Source of the DNA: Haloferax marinisediminis
GTDB lineage: Archaea; Halobacteriota; Halobacteria; Halobacteriales; Haloferacaceae
Direction: 5' to 3'
Length of the DNA stretch: 64,000 nt
Assembly: GCF_009674585.1 (NCBI RefSeq)
Contig: NZ_WKJP01000001.1
Coordinates: 496,001-560,000 of the forward strand
Shown: piece by piece, positions 26,437 to 35,376 of the stretch
Position numbering within the stretch: the first letter of the stretch is position 1
Layout of the letters: each line of letters begins with the position of its first letter
Translations under genes and position numbers: made by a program
Notes under the pieces: generated by a model
The model's database searches: none
Told to the model about the DNA's origin: nothing
The model's input: only the letters and a program-made list of their open reading frames with translations

Positions 26437-27312
26437 GTGCCAACCAACGCCTTCCACATCGTAGACGTGTTCGCGACGGCGACGTACGCCGGGAACCAAC
26501 TCGCCGTCTTCGAAGACGCCGACACGCTCACAGACGAGCAGATGGCCGCACTCGCACAGGAGATGAACTACTCCGAGACGACGTTCATCGAAGGCGGCAA
26601 TCCGGACGACGGCTTCGACGTTCGCATCTTCACCCCCGGCGGAGAGATTCCGTTCGCCGGCCACCCTACGCTCGGAACTGCCGCAGTCCTTCGCGAGCAC
26701 TTCGACGCCGGCGACGAGGTGACGTTGAACCTCGGTGTCGGACCGATTCCGGTCGAAGTGCGCACGGGGAACGGCAACGAGGAGTACTGGATGACGCAGA
26801 ACGCGCCGGAGTTCGGCGACGAACTCGACCACGAGACGCTCGCAGACGTACTCTCGCTCGACGTATCCGACCTCGACACTGACTGGCCGGTACAGGTCGT
26901 CTCGACTGGCCTCCCTGCGGTGATGATTCCGCTACTGGACCGCGATGCACTGGGCCGATGCACGGTCGACCCGGCAGCGTACCAGGCATTCGTGAGCGAC
27001 GTGGGCGTCGAGAATCTCTTTCCGTTCTGTCCGGACCCACGCGACGAGGCGAACGACATCGCAGCGCGAATGTTCGCCCCTGGTCACGGCGTCCCCGAAG
27101 ACCCAGCCACTGGAAGTGCAAACGGGAACTTCGCCGGCTATCTCGCCCGCCACCGCTACTTCGGTGACTCCGAAGTCGAGGCGACCGTCGAACAGGGCTA
27201 CGAGATGGGTCGCCCCTCGCACCTCTTCCTCGAAGCGAGCGACGACGGCGACGAGGTGTCCGTCCGCGTCGGTGGAGCGGTGGAGTTCGTCGCAGAAGGG
27301 AATCTGGTCTGA
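26437..27312 (+). CDS. PhzF family isomerase/epimerase
   Basis: A 291-aa protein of the PhzF (diaminopimelate-epimerase-like) fold. FHIVDVFATATYAGNQLAVF opens the first half, NYSETTFIE carries the catalytic Glu, and IFTPGGEIPFAGHPTLGTA and PATGSANGNFAGYL are the paired conserved motifs of the two halves. No phenazine genes are present, and family members outside phenazine clusters are mostly uncharacterised. Starts at a GTG. Confidence 0.9.
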   Translation: MPTNAFHIVDVFATATYAGNQLAVFEDADTLTDEQMAALAQEMNYSETTFIEGGNPDDGFDVRIFTPGGEIPFAGHPTLGTAAVLREHFDAGDEVTLNLGVGPIPVEVRTGNGNEEYWMTQNAPEFGDELDHETLADVLSLDVSDLDTDWPVQVVSTGLPAVMIPLLDRDALGRCTVDPAAYQAFVSDVGVENLFPFCPDPRDEANDIAARMFAPGHGVPEDPATGSANGNFAGYLARHRYFGDSEVEATVEQGYEMGRPSHLFLEASDDGDEVSVRVGGAVEFVAEGNLV

Positions 27313-27328
27313 GTCGGCAGTTCTGGAC

Positions 27329-27673
27329 TCAGTCCAGGTGGTCGTCACAGACCGGATTTCGGCCGTCGTCGAGAAGCACGACGGGGACGCCGAGAACGAC
27401 CCATTCACGCACGTATCGCCGAATGGTCGTCGCCGGCGCGCCACACTCGACGCACGTGGCATTCGTGTCTGAGGACGTCGATTCGAGTATCCGCCTACGC
27501 GGCCCAAACGTCGTCCGCGAGTACGCCGGTGTTTTGAACAAGAGATAGCCGAGACTGGCGACGACACCGACAGCGACGAGTGGCAGGACGAACCGCCCTG
27601 CACTCGTCCGCACGAGTGCGCCGATGATGACTAAGAGAACAACCACGACGACGAGTTCGCGGCGGAGTCGCAT
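27329..27673 (-). CDS. Membrane protein with C-terminal zinc-binding-like motif
   Basis: A 114-aa protein with two N-terminal hydrophobic segments (about residues 6-25 and 28-46) and a soluble tail carrying CVECGAP and CDDHLD, a possible treble-clef/zinc-ribbon site (C-x2-C ... C-x2-H). Its ATG overlaps the stop of the SPFH gene by one base (TGATG), so translation is coupled. It does not resemble NfeD, the usual SPFH partner. Confidence 0.75.
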   Translation of the reverse strand: MRLRRELVVVVVLLVIIGALVRTSAGRFVLPLVAVGVVASLGYLLFKTPAYSRTTFGPRRRILESTSSDTNATCVECGAPATTIRRYVREWVVLGVPVVLLDDGRNPVCDDHLD

Positions 27674-28638
27674 CAGGCCGAACTGGTGGAGTTGCTGGAA
27701 TCGCTCGACGAGGACGACGAAGACGAGGATGAGGACGTGGAGGAGGACGACCCGTCACTGTCGAGCGACCGCACGAACTGCGGATAGCCGTCCCCACCGA
27801 CCGGGATGTACACCGTGTCCGTCTCGTCTAACTTCTCGATGTACTTCTGGGCGAGCACCTCGTCAGAGAGTGACTCCGCGAGGATGCGGTTGGCGTCGGC
27901 TTCACCCTGTGCCTCGATTCGCTTCCGTTCTGCTTCGAGTTCTTCGACGGCCAGTTCGTCTTGTTTCTGTTGGCGTCGTTGTTCGGTAATCTCCTTTTGT
28001 TCGACGGCCTGCGCGTACTCGGAGGGGAGTTCCACGTTGCGAATCTGAACCGCTTCGAGGATGAGGCCGGCCTCTTCGAACTCCGCACCGAGTTCTCGTT
28101 CGGCGGCGGCCTTCAGCTGCGTCTGGCCCTCGCCGGTGTAGATGACCGTGACCGGGAGGCGTCCGGCCTCGGTGCGGAGGACAGACCGAATCGACGGCCG
28201 GATGAGACGCTCTTCGGCGGACTCGACCGTCCGGTAGTTCTGGTAGAACTTGACCGCTTGCGCGGCGTCGACGCGGTAGCGGACCGTCACGTCGATGTCG
28301 GTTCGGAGGCCGTCCTGTGTGAGGACGGTGATGGCGTCGTCGCCCTGTCGTTCACCTTCGCTGGCAGCCGAAGACATCGTGTACGACTGCGGACGAACCG
28401 AGAGGGAGACGGTAGATTGCGAGACTGGATTGACGAGGTGCGCACCGGGGTCGAACACCGTGCCCGTCGTCGCACCCCACTTCTTGACCACCTTTACGTT
28501 CCCCTCTTCGACGGGTTCCCACGCGAGCAGTCCCGCGATGGGTGCAGCGACGAGGAGGAGGGCGATACCAGCAATGAGGGCAATCCGCGTCAGCGACCGG
28601 GGAGTCACCGACGGCGGGTCGGGGATGTCTGAGCTCAT
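27673..28638 (-). CDS. SPFH/prohibitin-like membrane protein
   Basis: A 321-aa protein: N-terminal transmembrane helix (about residues 18-42), an SPFH domain (KVVKKWGATTGTVFDPGAHLVNP onward, to about 220), and a charged coiled coil (EITEQRRQQKQDELAVEELE...). A final run of about 30 Ser/Asp/Thr residues is unusual. SPFH proteins make ring or cage scaffolds in membranes that control proteases and microdomains. Order and start resemble prohibitin/HflC-like proteins. The GTG/ATG at 28636-28638 starts MSSDIPDPPSV. Confidence 0.9.
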   Translation of the reverse strand: MSSDIPDPPSVTPRSLTRIALIAGIALLLVAAPIAGLLAWEPVEEGNVKVVKKWGATTGTVFDPGAHLVNPVSQSTVSLSVRPQSYTMSSAASEGERQGDDAITVLTQDGLRTDIDVTVRYRVDAAQAVKFYQNYRTVESAEERLIRPSIRSVLRTEAGRLPVTVIYTGEGQTQLKAAAERELGAEFEEAGLILEAVQIRNVELPSEYAQAVEQKEITEQRRQQKQDELAVEELEAERKRIEAQGEADANRILAESLSDEVLAQKYIEKLDETDTVYIPVGGDGYPQFVRSLDSDGSSSSTSSSSSSSSSSSDSSNSTSSA

Positions 28639-28748
28639 CGTGTCGATATTATGCCCATCTGATTTGTTACTTCCGTGTCAAGCCACGTCACAACCGGCAG
28701 CGTGCGTCACGACGCTCGTGGACTGAACTGAGACACCTCGGCGTGGAG
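28639..28748. other. Divergent intergenic region upstream of the SPFH and DUF460 genes
   Basis: Short gap with no ORF. It should contain the SPFH promoter on the minus strand; the DUF460 TATA box lies at its right edge. Confidence 0.4.
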
Positions 28749-28756
28749 TATATATT
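28749..28756 (+). promoter_or_regulatory. TATA box of the DUF460 gene
   Basis: TATATATT is centred about 27 nt before the GTG at 28779, making that codon the likely leaderless start and excluding the upstream ATG at 28743. Confidence 0.7.
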
Positions 28757-28778
28757 CAGTGCGTCCCTAGTCGGCGAC

Positions 28779-30779
28779 GTGAACGACCGGACGAGCGCGC
28801 TCGACTCGGTCGTCTTCGGCGTTGATATCCAAAGCGGCGACGTCCGCGGGGATTCCCCCTCGTACGCCCTCGTCGTGTTGGACACCCGAGACACCGAGTC
28901 AGACGAGGTCCGAATCGAACGAGACGTCGTCTCCTTCCGCAAGTTACGTCGCCTCATCGAGCGCGACGAACCCGCACTCGTCGCGACGGACAACATGTAC
29001 GAACTCGCGACGGACAAAGACGACCTGGTTCGCTTCCTGCGATGGCTTCCTCACGAGACCAGACTGGTGCAAGTCACGGGGGCCGAACGGCCAGAACCAC
29101 TCTCCCGAGTGGCATCACGCCACGGCGTCCCCTACGGCAAAGAGCCGATGAAAGAGGCGGAAGCGGCCGCCAGACTCGCCCTTGCGAACGTCGGCTACGA
29201 AGTCGTCGCCTTCGAGAACACGACCACAGTCAAGGTCTCTCGCGGGCGGTCGACCGGTAAGGGTGGCTGGAGCCAAGACCGCTACACGCGGCGTATCCAC
29301 GGGTCGGTCAAACAGCAGTCCCGTGAGGTCGAAGCGGCGCTCAAAGAGGCGAACCTCACGTACGAACACGAGGTGACCGAAAAGTACGGTGGCTACTCAC
29401 AGGCGCTGTTCACGGTCGAAGGGCGACCACAGGACATCCCCGTCTCCTCACGGCGGTCCGGTGACACCCGTATCGAAATCGAGCGCGAACGACGCGACGG
29501 CATCGAGTTCGAACCGCTGGTCAAGCGGCGTGACCGCGTCATCGTCGGTATCGACCCCGGAACGACCACCGCCGTCGCTGTCGTCGGACTCGACGGACGC
29601 GTCCTCGACGTCCACTCGACCCGAACCGCGGACACAGCGACCATCATCGAATGGCTCATCGAACGCGGTCGCCCGAGTCTCGTCGCCGCCGACGTCAACC
29701 CGATGCCAGAGACGGTCGAAAAGTTCCGCCGGAGTTTCGACGCCGCTGGGTGGGCCCCGCCGAGCGACATCCCGGTCGACGAGAAACTCCATCGGACGCG
29801 CGAGGTGAACTACGAGAACGACCACGAGCGCGACGCACTCGCGGCCGCGCTGTTCGCCTTCGACGACCACGAAGACCAGTTCGAACGTATCTCGCGGAAG
29901 GTTCCCGCCGACGTGGACCGCGAAGAGGTCATCTCTCGCGTCCTCACGAGCGAGGAATCCGTCGAAGCCGTCCTCCGGGAGATGAACGACGACGACACCG
30001 ACACGGGTGACGACGACGCCGACGAGACACCCGAGCAACCCGAACTCACTCCCGAAGAGCGTCAGATTCGGACCCTGAAGTCGCGTGTGGCCCGGCTGGA
30101 ATCTCACGTCGAAGACCTGAACGAGTCGCTCGACGAGAAGAACGAGACCATCGAGGAGTACAAGAAGGAGCTCTCCGATGCCCGCCGCGAAGAACGGCGT
30201 GAGGCCCGCGAGCGACGTGAAGTGAACCGACTCGAACGCGAAAACGGACGGCTGGAGCGGGAAGTCGAGTCACTCGAAGCCGACAAGGAGGAGTTGGCAG
30301 AGAAACTCGACCGCCTCAAGTCGCTGTGGAAACTCGACCACTCGAACTTCGATGACGTGAACACCGACGGCAACCTCGCCCCCGTGAAAATCGTCGAGCA
30401 GTTCACCAACGGGGCGCTGGACCACACCGTCGAAGAGTACGGCATTGCCGCCGGTGACGTGGTCTATCTCCGTGACGCCAGCGGAGCAGGGCGAACGACG
30501 GCCGAGCGACTCGCAGCGTTCGAGCCACGCGTCGTCCTCCGGTCAGGAAACCTCTCGGACGTCGCCGACGAGGTGCTCTTCGAAGCAGAAGTGCCGGTCG
30601 CACCCGCCGACGACCTCACGATTCAGGAGATAGACGAACTCGCCGTCGCCCGCGAATCCGAAATTGCGGCCGCCATCGACGCGTGGGAAGAACGCGCCGA
30701 AGCGCGTCGGAAGAAGAACAGAGAGTCGATGGTCGACCAGATTATCTCCGAGCACCGCGCCGAGAACCGGCGACAGTAA
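28779..30779 (+). CDS. DUF460 protein: RNase H-like (RuvC/YqgF-type) domains with long coiled coil
   Basis: A 666-aa protein of the archaeal DUF460 family (COG2433). Two RNase H-like folds appear: an N-terminal one beginning VVFGVDIQSGD and a second beginning IVGIDPGTTTAVAVVGLDG, the YqgF/RuvC signature. A very charged coiled coil (about residues 420-540; repeated ERREVNRLERENGRLEREV-like heptads) precedes a C-terminal domain. The family is predicted to be nucleic-acid related, but no activity is known to me. I chose GTG 28779 from the TATA spacing. Confidence 0.88.
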   Translation: MNDRTSALDSVVFGVDIQSGDVRGDSPSYALVVLDTRDTESDEVRIERDVVSFRKLRRLIERDEPALVATDNMYELATDKDDLVRFLRWLPHETRLVQVTGAERPEPLSRVASRHGVPYGKEPMKEAEAAARLALANVGYEVVAFENTTTVKVSRGRSTGKGGWSQDRYTRRIHGSVKQQSREVEAALKEANLTYEHEVTEKYGGYSQALFTVEGRPQDIPVSSRRSGDTRIEIERERRDGIEFEPLVKRRDRVIVGIDPGTTTAVAVVGLDGRVLDVHSTRTADTATIIEWLIERGRPSLVAADVNPMPETVEKFRRSFDAAGWAPPSDIPVDEKLHRTREVNYENDHERDALAAALFAFDDHEDQFERISRKVPADVDREEVISRVLTSEESVEAVLREMNDDDTDTGDDDADETPEQPELTPEERQIRTLKSRVARLESHVEDLNESLDEKNETIEEYKKELSDARREERREARERREVNRLERENGRLEREVESLEADKEELAEKLDRLKSLWKLDHSNFDDVNTDGNLAPVKIVEQFTNGALDHTVEEYGIAAGDVVYLRDASGAGRTTAERLAAFEPRVVLRSGNLSDVADEVLFEAEVPVAPADDLTIQEIDELAVARESEIAAAIDAWEERAEARRKKNRESMVDQIISEHRAENRRQ

Positions 30780-30787
30780 CGTCGTTT

Positions 30788-31099
30788 TTATCCTGTCACG
30801 TCGTCGCCGCCGGCGAGTCCCCCGACGACGAAGTACAACGCCGCACCGAGGAGTGGCACGAAGAACGCGAACGCGGCCCAGAACGTCGCGTTTCGGCCTT
30901 TGAACGTCGCGTCCTTGTGGACCCGATAAGGAAGATAGATGTGGAAGACGAGGAAGTAGACGGCGAAGCCGAGGATGTACGGGAGGAGGTCACCACCGCT
31001 CACCGACGCCCACATGACTGCCAGCAGGCCGAAGACGGCGAGCATGAGCGCTGCGAAGATGAAGATTGGCGCTCTCGTTCGAGTTCCTGAGTCGGACAT
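30788..31099 (-). CDS. Small three-helix membrane protein
   Basis: A 103-aa protein (MSDSGTRTRAP) with three hydrophobic segments (about residues 11-28, 40-52 and 72-95). The segment YLPYRVHKDATFKGRNATFW suggests a cytoplasmic loop. No family recognised. It is convergent with the DUF460 gene. Confidence 0.72.
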   Translation of the reverse strand: MSDSGTRTRAPIFIFAALMLAVFGLLAVMWASVSGGDLLPYILGFAVYFLVFHIYLPYRVHKDATFKGRNATFWAAFAFFVPLLGAALYFVVGGLAGGDDVTG

Positions 31100-31189
31100 C
31101 ACCCGGAGTTAGGACCGGGACGTGTTGTCGGTTTCGCCCGCGAGCGGGTTTCCAGAAGTCATATCCCACATCCCCGTCAGAAACCACGT

Positions 31190-32176
31190 ATGGACGCATA
31201 CGACCTGATCACTCGGAACGCCTCCGAAGTGGTCACGGAGGACGAAGTGCGCGCGCTGGCCGACGACCCCGATGGAAAGCGAGCGTACGTGGGCTACGAG
31301 CCTTCGGGAGTCCTCCACATCGGTCACATGCTCACGGCAAACAAGCTCATCGACCTGCAGGACGCGGGCTTCGAGGTCGTCGTGCTGCTCGCCGACGTGC
31401 ACGCCTACCTCAACGGCAAGGGCACGTTCGAGGAGATTCGCGAGACGGCCGAGCGGATGAAAGAACAGTTCATCGCCTACGGCCTCGACGAGAGTCAGAC
31501 CGAGTTCGTCCTCGGGTCGGAGTTCCAACTCGACGAGAGCTACGTGCTCGACCTGCACGCGCTCGAACTGGAGACGACGCTCTCGCGTGCCGAGCGTGCG
31601 ATGGCCGAAATCAAGAGCGGTGAGAGTGTGACCGTCGCGCAGGCAGTCTACCCCATCATGCAGGCGCTGGACATCGTCTACCTCGACGTCGACCTCGCCA
31701 TCGGTGGGATGGAACAGCGGAAGGTCCACATGCTCGCCCGTGACACGCTCCCGAGCATCAACGAGGACGCACCGACCTGTATGCACACACCGCTCATCGC
31801 GGACCTCGCGACTGGCATCGGCAAGATGTCTTCCTCGAAAGGCGTCACCATCTCGATGGAAGACACCACCGAGGACATCGAAGCGAAGGTCAACGATGCC
31901 TTCTGCCCGCCGACGGCGGACCCCGAGCCGACCGACGACGGCGAGGCACGTGAGAATCCTGTGCTTCAAATCTTCGAGTACCACGTCTTCCCGCGCTTCG
32001 AACGCGTCGTCGTCGAGCGCCCCGACAAGTACGGTGGCAACCTCGAATACGACGACTACGAGTCGCTCGAAGCCGACCTCGAATCCGGTGAACTCCACCC
32101 GCTCGACGCGAAGGGCGCGCTCTCGGGCTACCTCGACGAACTCATCGCACCGGGCCGCGAGAAGATAGACGCCTAA
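31190..32176 (+). CDS. tyrS: Tyrosyl-tRNA synthetase
   Basis: Class I aminoacyl-tRNA synthetase that charges tRNA-Tyr. The 328-aa protein is of the compact archaeal/eukaryal type with no bacterial S4 domain. The HIGH motif is at 43-46 (VLHIGHMLTA) and KMSSS at 212-216 (GKMSSSKGVT). YEPSGVLHIGH and YPIMQALDIVYLDVDLAIGG are typical. ATG at 31190. Confidence 0.96.
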   Translation: MDAYDLITRNASEVVTEDEVRALADDPDGKRAYVGYEPSGVLHIGHMLTANKLIDLQDAGFEVVVLLADVHAYLNGKGTFEEIRETAERMKEQFIAYGLDESQTEFVLGSEFQLDESYVLDLHALELETTLSRAERAMAEIKSGESVTVAQAVYPIMQALDIVYLDVDLAIGGMEQRKVHMLARDTLPSINEDAPTCMHTPLIADLATGIGKMSSSKGVTISMEDTTEDIEAKVNDAFCPPTADPEPTDDGEARENPVLQIFEYHVFPRFERVVVERPDKYGGNLEYDDYESLEADLESGELHPLDAKGALSGYLDELIAPGREKIDA

Positions 32177-32194
32177 TCGGCGAACAGGGCCGTC

Positions 32195-32374
32195 TCAGGC
32201 CATCCCGAACATTTTCATCACGTTCTCTGCGAGACCGCCAGCGACGAGCCCCAGTCCCGCGACGACGAGTGCGATACCGGCCGCGACGAGAGGTGCTTGG
32301 ACAGCGACGATGGCGATTCCTGCGAGGAGACACGCCACGCCAGCGATGCCTTTCGTTCCGAGTTTGTCGAGCAT
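32195..32374 (-). CDS. Very small membrane protein
   Basis: A 59-aa protein starting MLDKLGTKGIAGVACLLAGI, with two hydrophobic segments and a short KMFGMA tail. A minus-strand GTTTAGG about 25 nt upstream supports the start at 32374 over 32437. Short membrane proteins like this are common in haloarchaea. Function unknown. Confidence 0.65.
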   Translation of the reverse strand: MLDKLGTKGIAGVACLLAGIAIVAVQAPLVAAGIALVVAGLGLVAGGLAENVMKMFGMA

Positions 32375-32478
32375 ACCACGACGGCGGGCCGGCAGCCCCC
32401 TAAACGCGTCGTTCGGCGCGACAGTCCCGTCAGACAAACGTCGGCGGGTTTAAACATGACGACGTAGAAGCGTCGCGC

Positions 32479-32769
32479 ATGAGCGACGACGAGAACGAGC
32501 GCCGCCGAGACCTCCGAATGCCGAACGACGACGAAGTGTTCGCCGTCGTGACCAACATGCTCGGTGCCAATCGTGTCCGCGTCCGCTGTGCAGACGGCGT
32601 GGAGCGGACCGCTCGCATCCCTGGCCGAATGCAGAAGCGTATCTGGATTCGAGAAGACGACGTAGTCCTCGTCGAGCCGTGGGACTGGCAGGACGAGAAA
32701 GGCGACGTGACGTGGCGCTACGAGAAGTCCGAAGCCGACCAGCTCCGCCGCGAAGGCCACATCCAGTAG
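32479..32769 (+). CDS. eif1A: Translation initiation factor aIF-1A
   Basis: Binds the A site of the small subunit during initiation. The 96-aa protein has the OB-fold core ([39 protein letters not shown]) and the short charged tails of aIF1A. ATG at 32479. It starts a run of translation and RNA genes (Rio1, KH protein) on the same strand. Confidence 0.95.
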   Translation: MSDDENERRRDLRMPNDDEVFAVVTNMLGANRVRVRCADGVERTARIPGRMQKRIWIREDDVVLVEPWDWQDEKGDVTWRYEKSEADQLRREGHIQ

Positions 32770-32900
32770 ACTGACTCGCATCGACACCGCGACACCACGA
32801 TATCGACCGAGACAGACGCTCTGGACGGTCCAGTAGCCGACAAATCCCACGAAGACAGAGCCTGTGGCCTTTTCATCTCGCCTCCCGTAGGCCTAGTTCA

Positions 32901-33758
32901 ATGAGTGACGAGTTCGGCTTGGTCGAACCCCAAGAGGGCGAGGCGTTTGGCGACGAGTGGGAAGAGATAGACCTCTCTGACGACGAGGCAGACCGCATCG
33001 CCAAGCGGCGTGACCGCGACTTCGACGAGTTCAGGATTCGGATGAAAGACGCCGACCAGTTCAAAGTCGAACAGTCGGTGTTCGACGACGCCACCTTCGC
33101 GGCAATCTACAAACTCGTCCAAGACGGCCACATCGCCGCCTTCGGTGGCCCCATCTCGACAGGGAAAGAGGCCAACGTCTACGAAGCACTCGGCCCCAAC
33201 GAGACCGAAGTCGCCGTCAAAATCTATCGCATCAACGCCTCGGACTTCCGCCACATGCGGGACTACCTCGAAGGCGACCCGCGATTCGAGGGCATCGGCC
33301 ACGACAAAGGACAGGTCGTCCGCGCGTGGGTCAGAAAGGAGTTCGCCAACCTCGAACGCGCCCAACGCGCCGGCGTCCGGGTTCCAAAGCCAATCGACGT
33401 CCAGCGGAACGTCCTCGTGATGGAACTCGTCGGATTGGCCGAGGACCGGGCGCGCCGTCTCTCCGAGGTGAACGTCGAGAACCCACAGACTGCGTTCGAA
33501 GTCGTCCGCGAGTACATGCGCCGCCTCCACCGCGCTGGCCTCGTCCACGGCGACCTCTCCGAGTACAACCTCATCATCCACGACGGCGAACTCGTCGTCA
33601 TCGACCTCGGCCAAGCGGTGACGATTCACCACCCGAACGCCGAAGAGTTCCTCCGGCGTGACTGCCACAACGTTGCCAAATTTTTCCAGCGGCAGGGTGC
33701 CGATGCCGACGAAGACATGCTGTTCGAGTTTGTCACGGCCGACGAAGAGGAGGAATAG
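32901..33758 (+). CDS. rio1: Rio1-type serine/threonine kinase
   Basis: Atypical kinase needed for late small-subunit assembly. The 285-aa protein has the RIO ATP site STGKEANVYEAL with Lys107 in VAVKIY, the catalytic HGDLSEYN (216-223) and the metal motif IDLGQAV (Asp235), in a rio1-type N-terminal extension rich in Asp/Glu. Neighbours eIF1A and the Dim2-like KH protein fit a role in 40S-like/30S maturation. Confidence 0.93.
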   Translation: MSDEFGLVEPQEGEAFGDEWEEIDLSDDEADRIAKRRDRDFDEFRIRMKDADQFKVEQSVFDDATFAAIYKLVQDGHIAAFGGPISTGKEANVYEALGPNETEVAVKIYRINASDFRHMRDYLEGDPRFEGIGHDKGQVVRAWVRKEFANLERAQRAGVRVPKPIDVQRNVLVMELVGLAEDRARRLSEVNVENPQTAFEVVREYMRRLHRAGLVHGDLSEYNLIIHDGELVVIDLGQAVTIHHPNAEEFLRRDCHNVAKFFQRQGADADEDMLFEFVTADEEEE

Positions 33759-33836
33759 TCGATGACGGGAGGCGTCAGGAGTCGATTCCTCGTCGGAGCG
33801 TGCGAGTGAGACACGTAGCGCTCCCGCGAGCGAACG

Positions 33837-33843
33837 CTTAAAC
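33837..33843 (+). promoter_or_regulatory. TATA box of the KH-domain gene
   Basis: CTTAAAC centred about 27 nt before the ATG at 33867, which suggests the KH gene has its own leaderless promoter rather than depending only on rio1 read-through. Confidence 0.55.
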
Positions 33844-33866
33844 CACTCCACTGGGTATCCATCCCT

Positions 33867-34409
33867 ATGCAGCACGTCAAGGTGCCGCAGGACCGTATCG
33901 GTGTTCTCATCGGCGAAGGTGGCTCGACGCTTCGAGAGATCGAAAGTCGCGCAGAAGTTCGACTCGACGTCGACTCCGAAAACGGCAGCGTCGCAATCGA
34001 CAGCGTCGGCGACCCCGTTCTGGGTATGGTCGCCCCCGATGTCGTCCGCGCCGTCGGCCGTGGCTTCGCCCCTGAGGACGCGATGTCGCTCCTCGACGAC
34101 GATATGCGGATGTTCGAACTCATCGAAATCGACCGGCACACCCGGAACAAGAACGACATGCGGCGCAAGAAGGGCCGACTCATCGGTGAGAACGGGCGCA
34201 CCCGCGAACTCATGGAAGAGTTGAGCGGTGCAACCGTCGTCATCTACGGGTCGACGCTCGGCATCATCGGCCAACCCGAGGAAGTCGAAGTCGTCCGTCG
34301 CGCCGTCGAGATGATTCTCGATGGTGCGCCCCACGGCGCCGTCTACTCGTTCCTCGAACGCAAGCACAACGACCTGACCAGCGGCTTCAACGTTCGCCAG
34401 AACAACTGA
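33867..34409 (+). CDS. KH-domain ribosome biogenesis protein (Dim2/Pno1-like)
   Basis: A 180-aa RNA-binding protein with two KH modules: VPQDRIGVLIGEGGSTLREI (about 5-30) and KKGRLIGENGRTRELMEEL (about 95-120), each with a GxxG loop. Archaeal Dim2/Pno1 binds near the 3' end of 16S rRNA and works with Rio1 and Nob1. Its placement downstream of rio1 supports this. Confidence 0.9.
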   Translation: MQHVKVPQDRIGVLIGEGGSTLREIESRAEVRLDVDSENGSVAIDSVGDPVLGMVAPDVVRAVGRGFAPEDAMSLLDDDMRMFELIEIDRHTRNKNDMRRKKGRLIGENGRTRELMEELSGATVVIYGSTLGIIGQPEEVEVVRRAVEMILDGAPHGAVYSFLERKHNDLTSGFNVRQNN

Positions 34410-34521
34410 GGCGCCACCACCGACGGGGCATCCGCAACCGCGGGACCTCACAGACGAGGACACCGTTCACGCGGTCCTGACCCACCGTATCATCTTTTTG
34501 CCACACATCGTATCGTGAGTC

Positions 34522-35262
34522 ATGACGCCGCAGTTCGAGACGGTGGATGGACGGTCCGTCCCCGCCGTCACGGCCGACCAGATGCGAGAGGTGGACCGTG
34601 TCGCAGTCGAGGAGGTTGGACTCGCACTCCTCCAGATGATGGAACACGCCGGGCGCAATCTCGCCGAGGTCGCTCGTGAAGTCGCAGATGGTGGCCACGT
34701 CGTCGTCCTCGCAGGCGACGGTGGGAACGGTGGCGGCGGCATCTGCGCCGCTCGACATCTGGCGAACGGCGGCGCGGACGTGACGCTCGTCCTCGACCGA
34801 GACGCAGACGAGTTGACCGGTGCGGCCGCTCGACAGCGTCGCATCCTCGCCGCCACGGATGCGAACGTGGTCGCAGCAGCGGACGCGACACAGACTGAAG
34901 TCGCAGCGGCGCACATCCGAGACGCAGCAGTCGTCGTCGATGCACTCGTTGGCTACGGGCTTTCGGGAGCGCTCCGCGGAACGGCAGCATCCCTCGCCGA
35001 AGCGACGCTCGACGCCGCCCACGTCGTCTCGCTCGACGTTCCCTCGGGGATGGATGCGACGACCGGCGAGACACCCGGCGTCGCAGTCGAGCCCGACACG
35101 ACGCTCACACTCGCACTTCCGAAGACGGGACTCACTGCGGCGACTGCTGGCGACCTCGTCCTCGCCGACATCGGGATTCCCCGCGGCGTCTACGACGAAC
35201 TCGACATCGACTATCGTGACCCCTTCGCTGGCGCACGCCGAGTCTGGCTTCGGATTCGGTAA
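34522..35262 (+). CDS. nnrE: NAD(P)H-hydrate epimerase domain protein
   Basis: A 246-aa YjeF_N protein that interconverts R and S forms of hydrated NAD(P)H for repair. The nucleotide-binding pattern VVLAGDGGNGGGGICAARHL and the LVGYGLSG...SLDVPSGMDATTGE pattern match the epimerase. The dehydratase (ADP/ATP-dependent) half is absent, unlike many archaeal bifunctional Nnr proteins. That makes it either the stand-alone epimerase or a diverged relative. Confidence 0.87.
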   Translation: MTPQFETVDGRSVPAVTADQMREVDRVAVEEVGLALLQMMEHAGRNLAEVAREVADGGHVVVLAGDGGNGGGGICAARHLANGGADVTLVLDRDADELTGAAARQRRILAATDANVVAAADATQTEVAAAHIRDAAVVVDALVGYGLSGALRGTAASLAEATLDAAHVVSLDVPSGMDATTGETPGVAVEPDTTLTLALPKTGLTAATAGDLVLADIGIPRGVYDELDIDYRDPFAGARRVWLRIR

Positions 35263-35343
35263 TAAACCCTCGTGATTAGCAGCCCTCTTCGGGGTGCCAC
35301 TGCACCACTGTGTTGCGTTTTGACATACCAATAAACACAACCC

Positions 35344-35350
35344 TTTTATA
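35344..35350 (+). promoter_or_regulatory. TATA box of the thermosome gene
   Basis: TTTTATA preceded by CCC lies about 30 nt before the ATG at 35377, a strong promoter sequence fitting an abundant chaperonin. Confidence 0.7.
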
Positions 35351-35376
35351 GAATCACAAACAATCAGGCGATGACT

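Noticed and set aside
25455-26531. A 358-codon frame antisense to tRNase Z
   Set aside because: tRNase Z has the HxHxDH motif; the antisense frame is a shadow.
32898-34463. A 521-codon frame antisense to rio1 and the KH-domain gene
   Set aside because: Rio1 and Dim2-like genes on the plus strand have full motifs.
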